This document shows, one piece after another, positions 26,314 to 34,670 of a stretch of DNA of 64,000 bases (position 1 is its first letter; the number at the start of each line of letters is the position of its first letter). The position numbers were made by a program, and so were the translations under genes. The notes under the pieces are model-generated. The model was not told the DNA's origin. It saw only the letters and a program-made list of their open reading frames with translations, and made no database searches. The stretch comes from Ruminococcus sp. OA3 (GTDB lineage Bacteria; Bacillota; Clostridia; Lachnospirales; Lachnospiraceae). The stretch covers positions 1,178,001 to 1,242,000 of the forward strand of contig NZ_JAKNTO010000001.1 in NCBI RefSeq assembly GCF_022440845.1. The letters run 5' to 3'.

Positions 26314-26811
26314 ATGATTGAAATCAAATTATATGAAGAAACAGATAAAGAAGAAGTCATTAAATTGGTTCTTCAATGTCAAAATGATGGGACCAGGCCA
26401 ATTGTCAGTGTAGATGATCAGCCAGAACTGCTTTGCATACGAGAAAAATATTTGGAATCAGGAGGATGTTTCTGGGTAGCAAAAGATAATGGGAACGTAA
26501 TTGGAAGTATCGGATTGATGAACTGTAGAAATGGTATCGGGGTAATGAAAAAGTTTTTTTTGTATCCGGAATATCGTGGAGAACCATATCATTTAGGGCT
26601 GAAACTATATGCTGAATTACTTTTGTTTGCTAAAAAAAATCATATAAAAAAACTTGTGCTTGATACACCGAAAAATACCATCCGCGCACATATATTTTAT
26701 GATAAGGCAGGATTTAAAAAAATCAGCAGAGAAGATTTGCCGGTTCAATTCGATTACCCTTATAAAGATTGTGATTTTTTTCTATTGAATATTATTGACG
26801 AAGTGAACTGA
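26314..26811 (+). CDS. GNAT-family N-acetyltransferase
   Basis: 165 aa from ATG 26314, with GAGGGGGA upstream; the frame is open from 26236. The acetyl-CoA region is recognisable as MKKFFLYPEYRGEPYHLGLKLYAELL and LDTPKNTIRAHIFYDKAGFKKI. The R-x-x-G-x-G/A loop is atypical (YRGEPYHLGLK). Target is unknown. Codon use is AT-richer than that of upstream genes, like its LysR and DUF2284 neighbours. Confidence 0.82.
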   Translation: MIEIKLYEETDKEEVIKLVLQCQNDGTRPIVSVDDQPELLCIREKYLESGGCFWVAKDNGNVIGSIGLMNCRNGIGVMKKFFLYPEYRGEPYHLGLKLYAELLLFAKKNHIKKLVLDTPKNTIRAHIFYDKAGFKKISREDLPVQFDYPYKDCDFFLLNIIDEVN

Positions 26812-26840
26812 CTGGAAAGGGGGTTTAAGAAAGTAAGCAT

Positions 26841-27332
26841 ATGAAAAAATACATAGAATTATTAAAAAGCAGAGGGTCGGACCTGGCTATTGTGATTGAG
26901 GCGGGTTCCGTAGTTACAGCACCCTGGACAGTCTATAAGTGCCGATATGGGTGCCAGGCATATGGGAAGAATCTATGCTGCCCGCCTAATGCGCCGACTT
27001 ATAAGGAAACACAGGATATACTGGATTCCTATTCAAAGGCTATTTTATTTCGCACACATGAAGTGGATACAGTGACGCCGGCAGCAGTAGACCTTGCAAA
27101 GGAAATGTTTTTGGACGGTTACTATAAAGTAATTGCATTTGGAGACGGCGGGTGCAGGAAATGTACAAAATGTAATATGGATCACTGCAGGTTTCCGGGA
27201 GAAACAGTTCCATCCATGGAGGCTTGCGGTATCGATGTGTTTGCAACTGTCCATGCAAATGGATTAGAAATACATACGCTCAGGGAAAAAGGCGAAATGC
27301 AGAATCACTTTGGCCTGATTCTATATGAATAA
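26841..27332 (+). CDS. DUF2284 metal-binding protein
   Basis: 163 aa with ten cysteines. The block CRYGCQAYGKNLCCPPNAPTY and the later GCRKCTKCNMDHCRFPGE are diagnostic of DUF2284, a family of anaerobic bacteria thought to bind an iron-sulphur cluster or another metal. GGAAAGGGGG precedes the start. Function is unknown. It probably forms a transcription unit with the GNAT gene. Confidence 0.87.
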   Translation: MKKYIELLKSRGSDLAIVIEAGSVVTAPWTVYKCRYGCQAYGKNLCCPPNAPTYKETQDILDSYSKAILFRTHEVDTVTPAAVDLAKEMFLDGYYKVIAFGDGGCRKCTKCNMDHCRFPGETVPSMEACGIDVFATVHANGLEIHTLREKGEMQNHFGLILYE

Positions 27333-27503
27333 AGAAGGGCAAACCATGAATTAAATTTTAGCAATCAATCCAGAGGAAACCAATGTAATTTATTATCACA
27401 GTCTGTCGCACTGTACGAAATTATATTGGATGGGACAGACCTCTCAGAACCCCGGGCCGTGGATGCCCAGGACGTTCTTCGAAGAACAGGGGAGCCAGCT
27501 GCG

Positions 27504-28706
27504 CTATGGATGCATAACTGCGTAAACCGCGGACGTAAATGCGGCTGTACCGACTGAGAGCAGCTCCATCGGAAAGTCGAAGTCAGAATTATGTAACCCT
27601 GAGGCGAGGCGGGCTGGAAATAGCAGGAAAGCTGCCTGTCCGCCATGAGATTTTACACGGTTCATCATATGAGCCGCATCCTCACTGGCGGGAAACGCTG
27701 TGCAGGAAAAAGAGGCAGGCTTTACCAGTGTAAGTTCTTCCGAATAGAGCTTTTGTAGAAACTCGGAGAACTGCGGGGTACTCACCAGGGAAGGCGCCCT
27801 TCCCAGAATATCTGTTTCACAGGTAACGCCGTATTTTTCAGCGGCCGCCTGAAGGGCTGAACGCATCCTGGTTTCCAGATGTTCGTTCTGCTGCGTTGTC
27901 TGTGCGCGGGTTTCCAGTTCAAGCTTTCCGAAATCCGCGATGATGTTGCGCCCGCTTCCTGCGTGAATGGTTCCGGTGTGAATGAACCCGGGACCCTTGA
28001 AAGCGTGCATGGCACACACGGCAGCAGAAATTGCAGGAATCACATCACATCCGAGTTCCGGATGAGCGGCATGTGCCGAGACCCCATGGAATACGGCGTC
28101 TGCTTTTGTGGTGGCGAGGGAAGACGAGACGCCGGGGATGACATTGGCATCCTCACCCCGTGCCAGCTCATGCCCGATAATATGTCCCGCCAGAAAATAA
28201 TCGGCATCATCGAGCCAACCCCTCTGTGTAATAGGGTATGCGCCGCGGGCACCCTCTTCCGCAGGCTGAAAGATAAGCTTCAGCGTGCCGTGCAGCTGCG
28301 TCCGGATTTCGGACAGCAGCTGTGCACAGCCAAGTCCAATGGCAGTGTGTCCGTCGTGTCCGCAGGCGTGCATAACGCCGTGGTTCTGTGACTGGAAGCC
28401 ATTGAGAAACGGAAGGTGTCCAGGTTTCTCTACTTCAGAGACCGGGAGGGCGTCGATGTCGAAGCGGAGCGCAGTGACAGGTCCCGCACCGCACCGAAGG
28501 ATGCCGATAACGCCGGTCTCATGGCCGCTCACCGCTGCACCGGATATCACATCATATCCCCATCCGGACAGCAGTCCGGCTATCTTTTTACACGTACGCC
28601 GCTCTTCCCAACCCAGTTCAGGGTGACGGTGTAAGTCCATTCTGAGAATTTCCAGATCGGGCTGTAACTGTGCCGCGCGCTGTTCTATTTTTTTATACCA
28701 TGCCAT
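27504..28706 (-). CDS. M20D amidohydrolase, AbgA-like
   Basis: 400-aa zinc amidohydrolase. Catalytic motifs: MDLHRHPELGWEE, ALRFDIDALPV with the metal-bridging Asp, MHACGHDGHTAIGLG with Cys/His/Asp/His ligands, and QPAEEGARGAYPI with the general-base Glu. The context around HGVMHACGHDGHTAIGL and the 400-aa size are close to AbgA (p-aminobenzoyl-glutamate hydrolase subunit), but other N-acyl amino-acid amidohydrolases are possible. No AbgB or AbgT partner is adjacent. It is divergent from a LysR gene, an arrangement also seen for abg genes. Confidence 0.85.
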   Translation of the reverse strand: MAWYKKIEQRAAQLQPDLEILRMDLHRHPELGWEERRTCKKIAGLLSGWGYDVISGAAVSGHETGVIGILRCGAGPVTALRFDIDALPVSEVEKPGHLPFLNGFQSQNHGVMHACGHDGHTAIGLGCAQLLSEIRTQLHGTLKLIFQPAEEGARGAYPITQRGWLDDADYFLAGHIIGHELARGEDANVIPGVSSSLATTKADAVFHGVSAHAAHPELGCDVIPAISAAVCAMHAFKGPGFIHTGTIHAGSGRNIIADFGKLELETRAQTTQQNEHLETRMRSALQAAAEKYGVTCETDILGRAPSLVSTPQFSEFLQKLYSEELTLVKPASFSCTAFPASEDAAHMMNRVKSHGGQAAFLLFPARLASGLHNSDFDFPMELLSVGTAAFTSAVYAVMHP

Positions 28707-28720
28707 ATATTTCTCCTCAT

Positions 28721-28791
28721 GTTGAATGGTTAATTTTTCTTACATAAAGTTCAACACTATTTTACACCATTCCAGATTCATATGGTATACT
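28721..28791. promoter_or_regulatory. Intergenic control region of the amidohydrolase/LysR pair
   Basis: Inverted elements GTTGAA (28721-28726)/TTCAAC (28750-28755) and GAATGGT (28724-28730)/ACCATTC (28766-28772) overlap between the two divergent starts, with TATACT at 28786-28791 as a -10 for the LysR gene. This is a plausible LysR binding region; the exact site is not certain. Confidence 0.4.
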
Positions 28792-28829
28792 TAATAAAAT
28801 ATCTTAAAACAGTGAAAAAGGACATCATA

Positions 28830-29744
28830 ATGGAACTGAAATATTTACAGTATTTTGTAGAAATTGTGGAGCAAAAGAGCATGCGGAAAGCAGCGGACAT
28901 GCTGTATGTGACACAGCCCAATTTGACCAGAGCGATGCAGAACCTGGAAGAGGAGATGGGGGAGCAGCTTCTGATCCGGTCTAACCACGGTGTCAGCCTG
29001 ACGACGACCGGGGAAAGCCTGTATTACTATGCGCAGTCAGTGATCAGTCAGCTTCATGAGATTGAGGCGCTGAAAAGAAACGAACGGGAATACATGCAGA
29101 ATAAACTGGCGCTTTCTGTGGGGAATATCATCCTGAAAGATGAAATTATGCTGAACTTCCATGAAAATATGCATACCCTGCATGCGAATATCTCGATTTT
29201 TGAGACGTCTTCGGAACGGGTACTGGAGCATGTTTCAAAACTGGAATCGGAAATCGGGATTATCGTTGTGAATTCGCGACAGTTTCCGGCGGTAAAAAAG
29301 ATCCTGGATATCAAAGGGCTGGCAGCCTCAGAAATTGCAGAGAGTCCATTGTACGTCCATGTGAGCCAGCAAAATCCTCTGTATGCCAGGGAGAGCATAA
29401 AACCCCAGGAACTGCTGCCATATGCATATATTCATCTGCCTTCTGATTATTTCTCAAATATCAACCAGATGATTATGCTGGGCAGTATCCGGCTGATGGA
29501 TTTCAAAAAGACGATCGTGATCAACAATTACCATGCCATTGTCAATATGATAAAGCGCACGGACTCGTTTATATTCGGCTGCAAATGGCAGATAGAGGAA
29601 CTTCACAAGGGCCATATCGGAAGCTGCCGTGTCGAAGACTGCGATATCACGAAAAAACTGTTGTGGGTGAAACGCAAAAAAGAAATTCTGTCTGTCCAGG
29701 CGGAGGAATTTCTGGAAATTATCATGGAGAACTACAGTGATTAA
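28830..29744 (+). CDS. LysR-family regulator
   Basis: 304 aa from ATG 28830 with AAAGGA upstream; the frame is open from 28782, over the -10 region. HTH MELKYLQYFVEIVEQKSMRKAADMLYVTQPNLTRAMQNLEEEMGEQLL, then an effector domain. It is probably the regulator of the divergent AbgA-like amidohydrolase gene. Confidence 0.9.
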   Translation: MELKYLQYFVEIVEQKSMRKAADMLYVTQPNLTRAMQNLEEEMGEQLLIRSNHGVSLTTTGESLYYYAQSVISQLHEIEALKRNEREYMQNKLALSVGNIILKDEIMLNFHENMHTLHANISIFETSSERVLEHVSKLESEIGIIVVNSRQFPAVKKILDIKGLAASEIAESPLYVHVSQQNPLYARESIKPQELLPYAYIHLPSDYFSNINQMIMLGSIRLMDFKKTIVINNYHAIVNMIKRTDSFIFGCKWQIEELHKGHIGSCRVEDCDITKKLLWVKRKKEILSVQAEEFLEIIMENYSD

Positions 29745-29751
29745 AGAACTG

Positions 29752-29822
29752 GTGATAACATTTATTTATCACAGAGGCATCAGGAATAAGCATTATCCAA
29801 AACCAGATTCCCTGGTTATAAT
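29752..29822 (+). promoter_or_regulatory. Candidate promoter region of the TasA-like gene
   Basis: An extended -10 TGGTTATAAT ends at 29822. Upstream is the inverted repeat GTGATAA/TTATCAC (29752-29758 and 29766-29772), which could be an operator. The -35 is weak, consistent with activator dependence. Confidence 0.4.
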
Positions 29823-29872
29823 GAGAATAAATTAAATGAGACGTTTATTGTCATGAATAAGGAGGAATTAGT

Positions 29873-30400
29873 ATGTTTAAGAAACTTGGAAAAAAAGGTT
29901 TATTGAGTCTGCTGACAGTGGCAGCGGTTGTTGTGACGACGGTGGGATCGTTTGCGGTGTGGGATTCGCTGACGGCGACTTCGAATGGAGCGTTGACATT
30001 GGCGAAACCGATTGAGGTACAGGCAGTTGCAATGGGAGAATTTACTGAGGAAAAAGAATACGATGCAGCACCGGTATACACTCAGAATGTTACATTCAAT
30101 GTTAATGTTGATGATGTAACGAGTGGAGATACTTTACAGTTGGATTTGAACAGTGCTATTAAGAACGGAGATGCTGATGTAACCGGTAATTTTGATATTA
30201 CGTTAGAGAGCACCGGAGATGGCACGGCTCCTCTTGAGGGAACAACGGATAAAGTAGTTGAAGGAACCAATGTGTATAAATTGACCATAACCCCAAAGAG
30301 TGATACAGCTAATATGGCGGCAGCAACAGCTCTGGCAAAGGCTGGGTCACCTTTAACGGTTGAAGTTACAGGGAAATTATCTAAACAGACAACGCCGTAA
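29873..30400 (+). CDS. TasA/CalY-like exported protein with SipW-type signal
   Basis: 175 aa; AAGGAGGAATTAGT before ATG. The N-terminus (KKLGKKGLLSLLTVAAVVVTTVGSFAVWDSL) followed by TATSNGALTLAKPI matches the SipW-cognate class of signal peptides, where the segment after the hydrophobic core carries a short aromatic motif and then the first beta strand. The mature part is about 145 residues of beta-rich, Thr/Asp-rich sequence without cysteine, as in TasA/camelysin-type surface or biofilm-fibre proteins. The SipW-type peptidase that should process it is the next gene. Confidence 0.75.
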   Translation: MFKKLGKKGLLSLLTVAAVVVTTVGSFAVWDSLTATSNGALTLAKPIEVQAVAMGEFTEEKEYDAAPVYTQNVTFNVNVDDVTSGDTLQLDLNSAIKNGDADVTGNFDITLESTGDGTAPLEGTTDKVVEGTNVYKLTITPKSDTANMAAATALAKAGSPLTVEVTGKLSKQTTP

Positions 30401-30425
30401 AATTAACAGAACGGCATACGGTAAA

Positions 30426-30460
30426 GAAAAAAATACCATCCCCGGATGGTATTTTTTCTT
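30426..30460 (+). terminator. Terminator or attenuator between the exported protein and its peptidase
   Basis: ATACCATC (30433-30440) pairs with GATGGTAT (30445-30452), with flanking A-run/T-run complementarity and TTTTTTCTTT after the stem. It would make much more mRNA for the exported protein than for the peptidase. Confidence 0.85.
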
Positions 30461-30504
30461 TAAAAAGTTGTAAAGTTTATATTATATATCCATGGAGAAC
30501 CCAA

Positions 30505-31050
30505 ATGAAAAAAGCCCTGAAAATCACAGGCAACATCCTCACTGCAATCATCGCAGTGACATTGGTCGCCTACATAATCGGAATGAAATTCTTTCCGGAG
30601 CAATTGAAAAATGCAGTCGGGTATCAGTCCTTCGTGATTCTGACTGACAGTATGGTGCCGACGATTCCCGTGGGCTCTCTTGTGGTTGCCAAAAATATCG
30701 GGGATGGCCAGGAGATACAGGAGGGGACTATCATCTCGTTTCGCGTGGACCGCCTCGGCGAGGACTCGGTGTTCACACATTATTACCGGAAAAAAGAAGT
30801 TGATGAAACCGGCAGGGAGCGGTACTACACTCAGGCGGAGGGAGCCGACCGCTATGACGACTATGCGACCTACCGGGAAGACATCCTGGGAACGTACGTG
30901 ATGCATATTCCGTTTGCCGGGAAGCTGGTGCTGTTCCTGCAGAGTCCGTTTGCGTTACTGGAGGCGGGCATACTGGGCATTATTTTCGTGATCAATCGCA
31001 TTTTGTGGGCGAAATTTGATGAAGAAGAAAAGGCACAGAAAAATGAGTAG
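30505..31050 (+). CDS. Signal peptidase I, SipW (ER) type
   Basis: 181 aa with an N-terminal helix (residues 7-27) and a second helix near the C-terminus (LLEAGILGIIFVINRI). The catalytic Ser49 lies in LTDSMVPTIPVGSLVV; the general base is His92 (SVFTHYYRKKE) rather than Lys, which defines the Ser-His ER/archaeal/SipW type. It follows the TasA-like gene by about 105 bp, behind a terminator. This pairing strongly suggests dedicated processing. Confidence 0.88.
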   Translation: MKKALKITGNILTAIIAVTLVAYIIGMKFFPEQLKNAVGYQSFVILTDSMVPTIPVGSLVVAKNIGDGQEIQEGTIISFRVDRLGEDSVFTHYYRKKEVDETGRERYYTQAEGADRYDDYATYREDILGTYVMHIPFAGKLVLFLQSPFALLEAGILGIIFVINRILWAKFDEEEKAQKNE

Positions 31051-31084
31051 AAGACCATCAGCTCAGGTGATCCTATGCTTAACT

Positions 31085-31708
31085 TTATTGATATTCATAA
31101 AGGAAGAACTGCATATCCTGCTTCCACCCATTGACTGTAAAGGAAGACTTCTTCTGGCATTTTCGTACCATGCCCTGATGCTCATAAAACTGATAGTTGC
31201 AGCTCGTATCAGTAAACAGGTAAAAGGTATGAATCCCCTCTCTTTTCATATATTCTGTCAGACGGCCGAAGAGCGCTTTGCCGATTCCTTTTCCCCGGTA
31301 TTCTGCGCTGACTGCAAAGAATGCGACTTCTCCGGGGTAATGCTGATCACAGGTTTCTAAAAGCTTTTTGTCTATGCTGCTCACATTTTTAAAAATCCCA
31401 GATACCTTTCGGCCTTCCCGTGAACACAACAGGGACAGGGTCGAGAACAATAATCTCATACGAAGCGAAAAAGGACATCGGTGTTCAGCGATATTTTTTC
31501 CCATGATAATACCCACAGGTACGCCGTTGATAACGGCTGTCTGCGTATACGTCTGATTTGCGAGGCAGCTGTCCAGATATACAGCCGACAGTTTTCGGGC
31601 GGTTTTCTGACTGCAGAATCTGTCATACTGCCAGGTTTCGCGTATCACGTTTCTTAAAGCTTCATAATCAGATGACTGAAATTTTCTAAGCGTCAGATGT
31701 TCTTGCAT
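31085..31708 (-). CDS. GNAT-family N-acetyltransferase controlled from a MerR promoter
   Basis: 207 aa; AAGGAGATATT precedes the start on the minus strand. The acetyl-CoA loop is clear: VAFFAVSAEYRGKGIGKALFGRLTEYMKREG, followed by LFTDTSCNYQFYEHQGM. The acceptor is unknown. Its promoter at 31759-31789 has the 19-bp spacer and palindrome of MerR-activated genes, and the MerR gene is directly divergent, so the enzyme is probably induced by a ligand such as a drug. Confidence 0.87.
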   Translation of the reverse strand: MQEHLTLRKFQSSDYEALRNVIRETWQYDRFCSQKTARKLSAVYLDSCLANQTYTQTAVINGVPVGIIMGKNIAEHRCPFSLRMRLLFSTLSLLCSREGRKVSGIFKNVSSIDKKLLETCDQHYPGEVAFFAVSAEYRGKGIGKALFGRLTEYMKREGIHTFYLFTDTSCNYQFYEHQGMVRKCQKKSSFTVNGWKQDMQFFLYEYQ

Positions 31709-31758
31709 TTTTTAATATCTCCTTTATACTTTAGTTATCACCGTTAATGACATATAGC

Positions 31759-31789
31759 ATCATAATCCGTACAGTAACTGTACGGTCAA
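31759..31789 (-). promoter_or_regulatory. MerR-type promoter with 19-bp spacer and internal palindrome
   Basis: Read on the minus strand: TTGACC (31789-31784), a 19-base spacer and TATGAT (31764-31759). A perfect 9-bp palindrome around a single central base (CCGTACAGT/ACTGTACGG, 31767-31785) fills the spacer. The overlong spacer with an internal dyad is the hallmark of promoters twisted into activity by MerR-family regulators. The gene served is the GNAT gene ending at 31085. Confidence 0.85.
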
Positions 31790-31801
31790 GAGGTATCTGA
31801 A

Positions 31802-32620
31802 ATGATGTCAAACAGTAAAATGAAATTATTCACGATCGGTCAGTTTGCATCCCTGCATGAGATCAACAAGAAAACGCTGATGTGGTACGATGAAGTGGGG
31901 CTCTTTAAGCCTGCGGTCATTGGAGAAAACAACTATAGATATTATACGTATCAGCAAAGCTCTGTGCTGGAGACAATCTTAATGCTGCGTGAGTTAGGTG
32001 CTTCAATTAGTGAGATAACGGAATTTATGAAAAACCGTTCTGCGGATTCACTCAATACACTTTTGCAGGAAAAGATACAGGAGGTGGATAAGAGAATCCT
32101 TCATCTCAAAGCTGTCAGAAAAATATTAGAGGTTCGGCAGGCGGAAAATTTGGCGCTGTTAAATCTGGAATTATCAGAAATAAGCATTGTAGAGAAAGAA
32201 AAAAAGTATCTTGCGATCATTAATACGAATGCGGACACACCATTGGAAGAAGAGATCGGGGCAGTCGTCGCGGAGACGAAAAAATACCATATGAATCGGC
32301 TGCATGATGCTTCTTATGGTTCAATGATCTCTGCAGAAAATCTTTATGCGGGGGCGTTTAACAATTATTCCGCACTGTTTATAGAGATTCCAGGACCGGT
32401 AAATGCAAAAGGCCTACACGTACAGCCGGAAGGGAAGTATCTCAGGTCCTATTGTAAAGGGAGCTGGGATAAACTGCCGGACAAATATGAAGAACTGTTG
32501 AGATATGCTAAGGAACAGGGGCTTACATTGGCCGGATATGCCTATGAGACCGGCATAAATGAGAACGTGATCGATTCTATGGAGGATTATATTACGAGAA
32601 TTGATATTTCCATAAATTAA
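31802..32620 (+). CDS. MerR-family regulator with GyrI-like ligand domain
   Basis: 272 aa. MerR winged helix at residues 7-75 (FTIGQFASLHEINKKTLMWYDEVGLFKPA...NNYRYYTYQQ), a dimerisation coiled coil near 80-120 and a C-terminal GyrI/BmrR-like effector domain. The architecture is that of multidrug-sensing BmrR-type activators. It is divergent from the GNAT gene and 13 bases from the shared operator's -35, so it very likely controls both genes. Confidence 0.9.
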   Translation: MMSNSKMKLFTIGQFASLHEINKKTLMWYDEVGLFKPAVIGENNYRYYTYQQSSVLETILMLRELGASISEITEFMKNRSADSLNTLLQEKIQEVDKRILHLKAVRKILEVRQAENLALLNLELSEISIVEKEKKYLAIINTNADTPLEEEIGAVVAETKKYHMNRLHDASYGSMISAENLYAGAFNNYSALFIEIPGPVNAKGLHVQPEGKYLRSYCKGSWDKLPDKYEELLRYAKEQGLTLAGYAYETGINENVIDSMEDYITRIDISIN

Positions 32621-32709
32621 CTTTTTTAATGATTTCTTAAGAGAGTCTTCATTGCTATCCCCCAATAATTGGACTATAATTTATAATTACTTAGGGGAGA
32701 GTAAAGACT

Positions 32710-33708
32710 ATGGATAAGAGAAAAAAACGAGTGAAAAAATGCTGGATATCGGGCATTATACTGGTTTTTCTGATGGTGTCGGGGCTTGTGGTTTCGGTGT
32801 CTGCGTCTGTAATAAGACCGTTTTCTCAGCAGGAGCCGGTACTGGAATTGCCCGAAAATCAGATTGACCAGACAGAAAAGCCGGATAACACGGGAAAATC
32901 TGAGGAGGATGTGAACGGTTTTATCGTATATAATTATATTCGTTTCTTTGACGGGGATGAAGAATTGACAACGCTTGCAGAAAGTGTTTTGCCGGGGGAG
33001 GACATTGTTTTCCCGGAACTTCCTGCCAAAAAAAGCTGCCGGGGAACAGGATGGAGTCTTGACGAGAATGCTTCCCGGTCGGAATATGAGCCCGGGGAAA
33101 AGCTTAATACCGCCGATATCCCCGAGGATAAAGAGCCGGTGTTCTATGCAGTATATGAGAAAACTGATTGTACCCTGATATACATGAACGAAGGGACGGG
33201 GCATGAATATGAGACAGTAGAAAAAGGCGCACTGCACAGTATGCCTGTTCCTCCGCCAAAACGAGGATACCGAAGTATGGGATGGGCAACAGAGCAGGGT
33301 GCGGACTCGGCTGAATACAGATCCGGAAAAAGCTATATGATTACAGAGGATATGACACTCTATCCCGTCTGGCAGAAGCTGTATACCATATCATTTCGTG
33401 CAAACAACGGAAAGGTAACAGACCGTTTGAACATACTGACACTGACGGGAATCAGAGGAGAAAAGATAACGCTTCCTAAAATTCCGGTATATTCGGGGTA
33501 TACTCCTGTGGGATGGAGCATATACTCAAATAGTGGGGTTGTTTCCTGTAAAGAAAGAAGTACGTATACGATTACGGGAAACAGAGTATTCTATCAGGTG
33601 AATGCCAGAAACATAGCGTGTCCTTTTATCGAAACTGTAGGACCGGTGGCTGATGGTGTGAAATATTGTAGTTCAGCGCCGGAAGTATCACGTTCCGGGG
33701 AGAGTTGA
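32710..33708 (+). CDS. Exported InlB B-repeat protein
   Basis: 332 aa, GGGGAG before ATG 32710. A basic N-terminus and a hydrophobic segment (WISGIILVFLMVSGLVVSVSASV) form a signal peptide or anchor. The mature part has at least three InlB/Listeria-Bacteroides type beta-grasp repeats, seen by the recurring Trp-containing blocks GTGWSLDENASRSEYEPGE, SMGWATEQGADSAEYRSGK and PVGWSIYSNSG. There is no LPXTG-like motif or C-terminal helix, so it is not an obvious sortase substrate although sortase B is encoded downstream. Role is probably extracellular or adhesive. Confidence 0.8.
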   Translation: MDKRKKRVKKCWISGIILVFLMVSGLVVSVSASVIRPFSQQEPVLELPENQIDQTEKPDNTGKSEEDVNGFIVYNYIRFFDGDEELTTLAESVLPGEDIVFPELPAKKSCRGTGWSLDENASRSEYEPGEKLNTADIPEDKEPVFYAVYEKTDCTLIYMNEGTGHEYETVEKGALHSMPVPPPKRGYRSMGWATEQGADSAEYRSGKSYMITEDMTLYPVWQKLYTISFRANNGKVTDRLNILTLTGIRGEKITLPKIPVYSGYTPVGWSIYSNSGVVSCKERSTYTITGNRVFYQVNARNIACPFIETVGPVADGVKYCSSAPEVSRSGES

Positions 33709-33733
33709 CAAATATCATCTGAAGGAATATAAT
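33705..33733 (+). promoter_or_regulatory. Consensus promoter of the initiator tRNA
   Basis: TTGACA (33705-33710), 17-base spacer, TATAAT (33728-33733). The -35 overlaps the TGA stop codon (33706-33708) of the InlB-repeat gene. The expected start is about eight bases before the tRNA. Confidence 0.9.
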
Positions 33734-33747
33734 CAATGATATAGCAG

Positions 33748-33821
<74 letters not shown>

Positions 33822-33828
33822 CTTTTAG

Positions 33829-33852
33829 CGCCAGGAGGATCTCCTGGCGTTT
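33829..33852 (+). terminator. Terminator after the tRNA
   Basis: CGCCAGGAG (33829-33837) pairs with CTCCTGGCG (33841-33849), followed by TTT. It ends the single-gene tRNA transcript and leaves the sortase operon to another or read-through promoter. Confidence 0.85.
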
Positions 33853-33884
33853 CCTGTAAAATGAAATCTTTTAAGGAGAGGATC

Positions 33885-34658
33885 ATGGGCAGAAACAAAA
33901 AGAAAAAGTCAGGTGCAGGAAGAGTGATCTGGTGGCTGGTGCTGCTGATTGCAATTGCAGTTTTCTGTGTATCCGGATATAAACTTGCATCAACGATGAT
34001 GGAATACAAAAAGGCAGACAATGAGTACGAAAAGCTGGAGGACGAATATGCAAAAGTTCCTCAGGAGGTGACAACTTCTGATGAAGTAGAAGAAGAGGAA
34101 GGACCGGTTATTGATTTTGCAGCGCTGAAAGCAGTCAATGAAGATATCATTGGCTGGCTTGTCGTGGAGGCGCTTGATATCAGCTATCCGATCGTTCAGT
34201 CGGAAGATAATGATTTTTACCTGCACCGGACTACGGAAAAGACATACAACTTTGCCGGTTCTATCTTTCTGGACTATATGAACAAGCCGGATTTCTCAGA
34301 CTGCCATTCAATCGTATACGGACACAACATGAAAAATGGTTCGATGTTCGGTACACTGAAACAGTTCCGCGACGAAGAAGTATACTCAAAAAGTATGTAT
34401 TTCTGGATCTGTACGCCGGAAAAAAATTATAAATACCGGATATTCTCAGCCCACGAAGTCCAGGTCGAGAGCGAGGCATATACACTCTTTGGCGGACCGG
34501 ATAAGGCGTTTGAAGATTATATGAAGAAAATGAAAGACCTGTCTGAGATACCGGTGGGTGATGTGGCATTTGACAAGATGGACCGTGTCGTATCACTGTC
34601 CACATGCACCGGAGATACATCAACACGTTTTATCGTTCAGGGGAAACGCCTGGGATAG
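33885..34658 (+). CDS. Class B sortase
   Basis: 257 aa from ATG 33885 (AAGGAGAGG upstream; a second in-frame ATG at 33861 lacks a site). A basic stretch and one N-terminal membrane helix are followed by a coiled linker (EYEKLEDEYAKV) and the sortase barrel. Active-site residues: His147 (VYGHNMKNGSMF), Cys241 (LSTCTG) and Arg248 (STRFIVQG). The FGTLKQF region and helical inserts are of class B. In Clostridia such enzymes use (S/P)PxTG- or NPQTN-like signals; a TPVTG-ending protease is encoded at 57651. Confidence 0.93.
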   Translation: MGRNKKKKSGAGRVIWWLVLLIAIAVFCVSGYKLASTMMEYKKADNEYEKLEDEYAKVPQEVTTSDEVEEEEGPVIDFAALKAVNEDIIGWLVVEALDISYPIVQSEDNDFYLHRTTEKTYNFAGSIFLDYMNKPDFSDCHSIVYGHNMKNGSMFGTLKQFRDEEVYSKSMYFWICTPEKNYKYRIFSAHEVQVESEAYTLFGGPDKAFEDYMKKMKDLSEIPVGDVAFDKMDRVVSLSTCTGDTSTRFIVQGKRLG

Positions 34659-34670
34659 GAGGTTAAGTCT

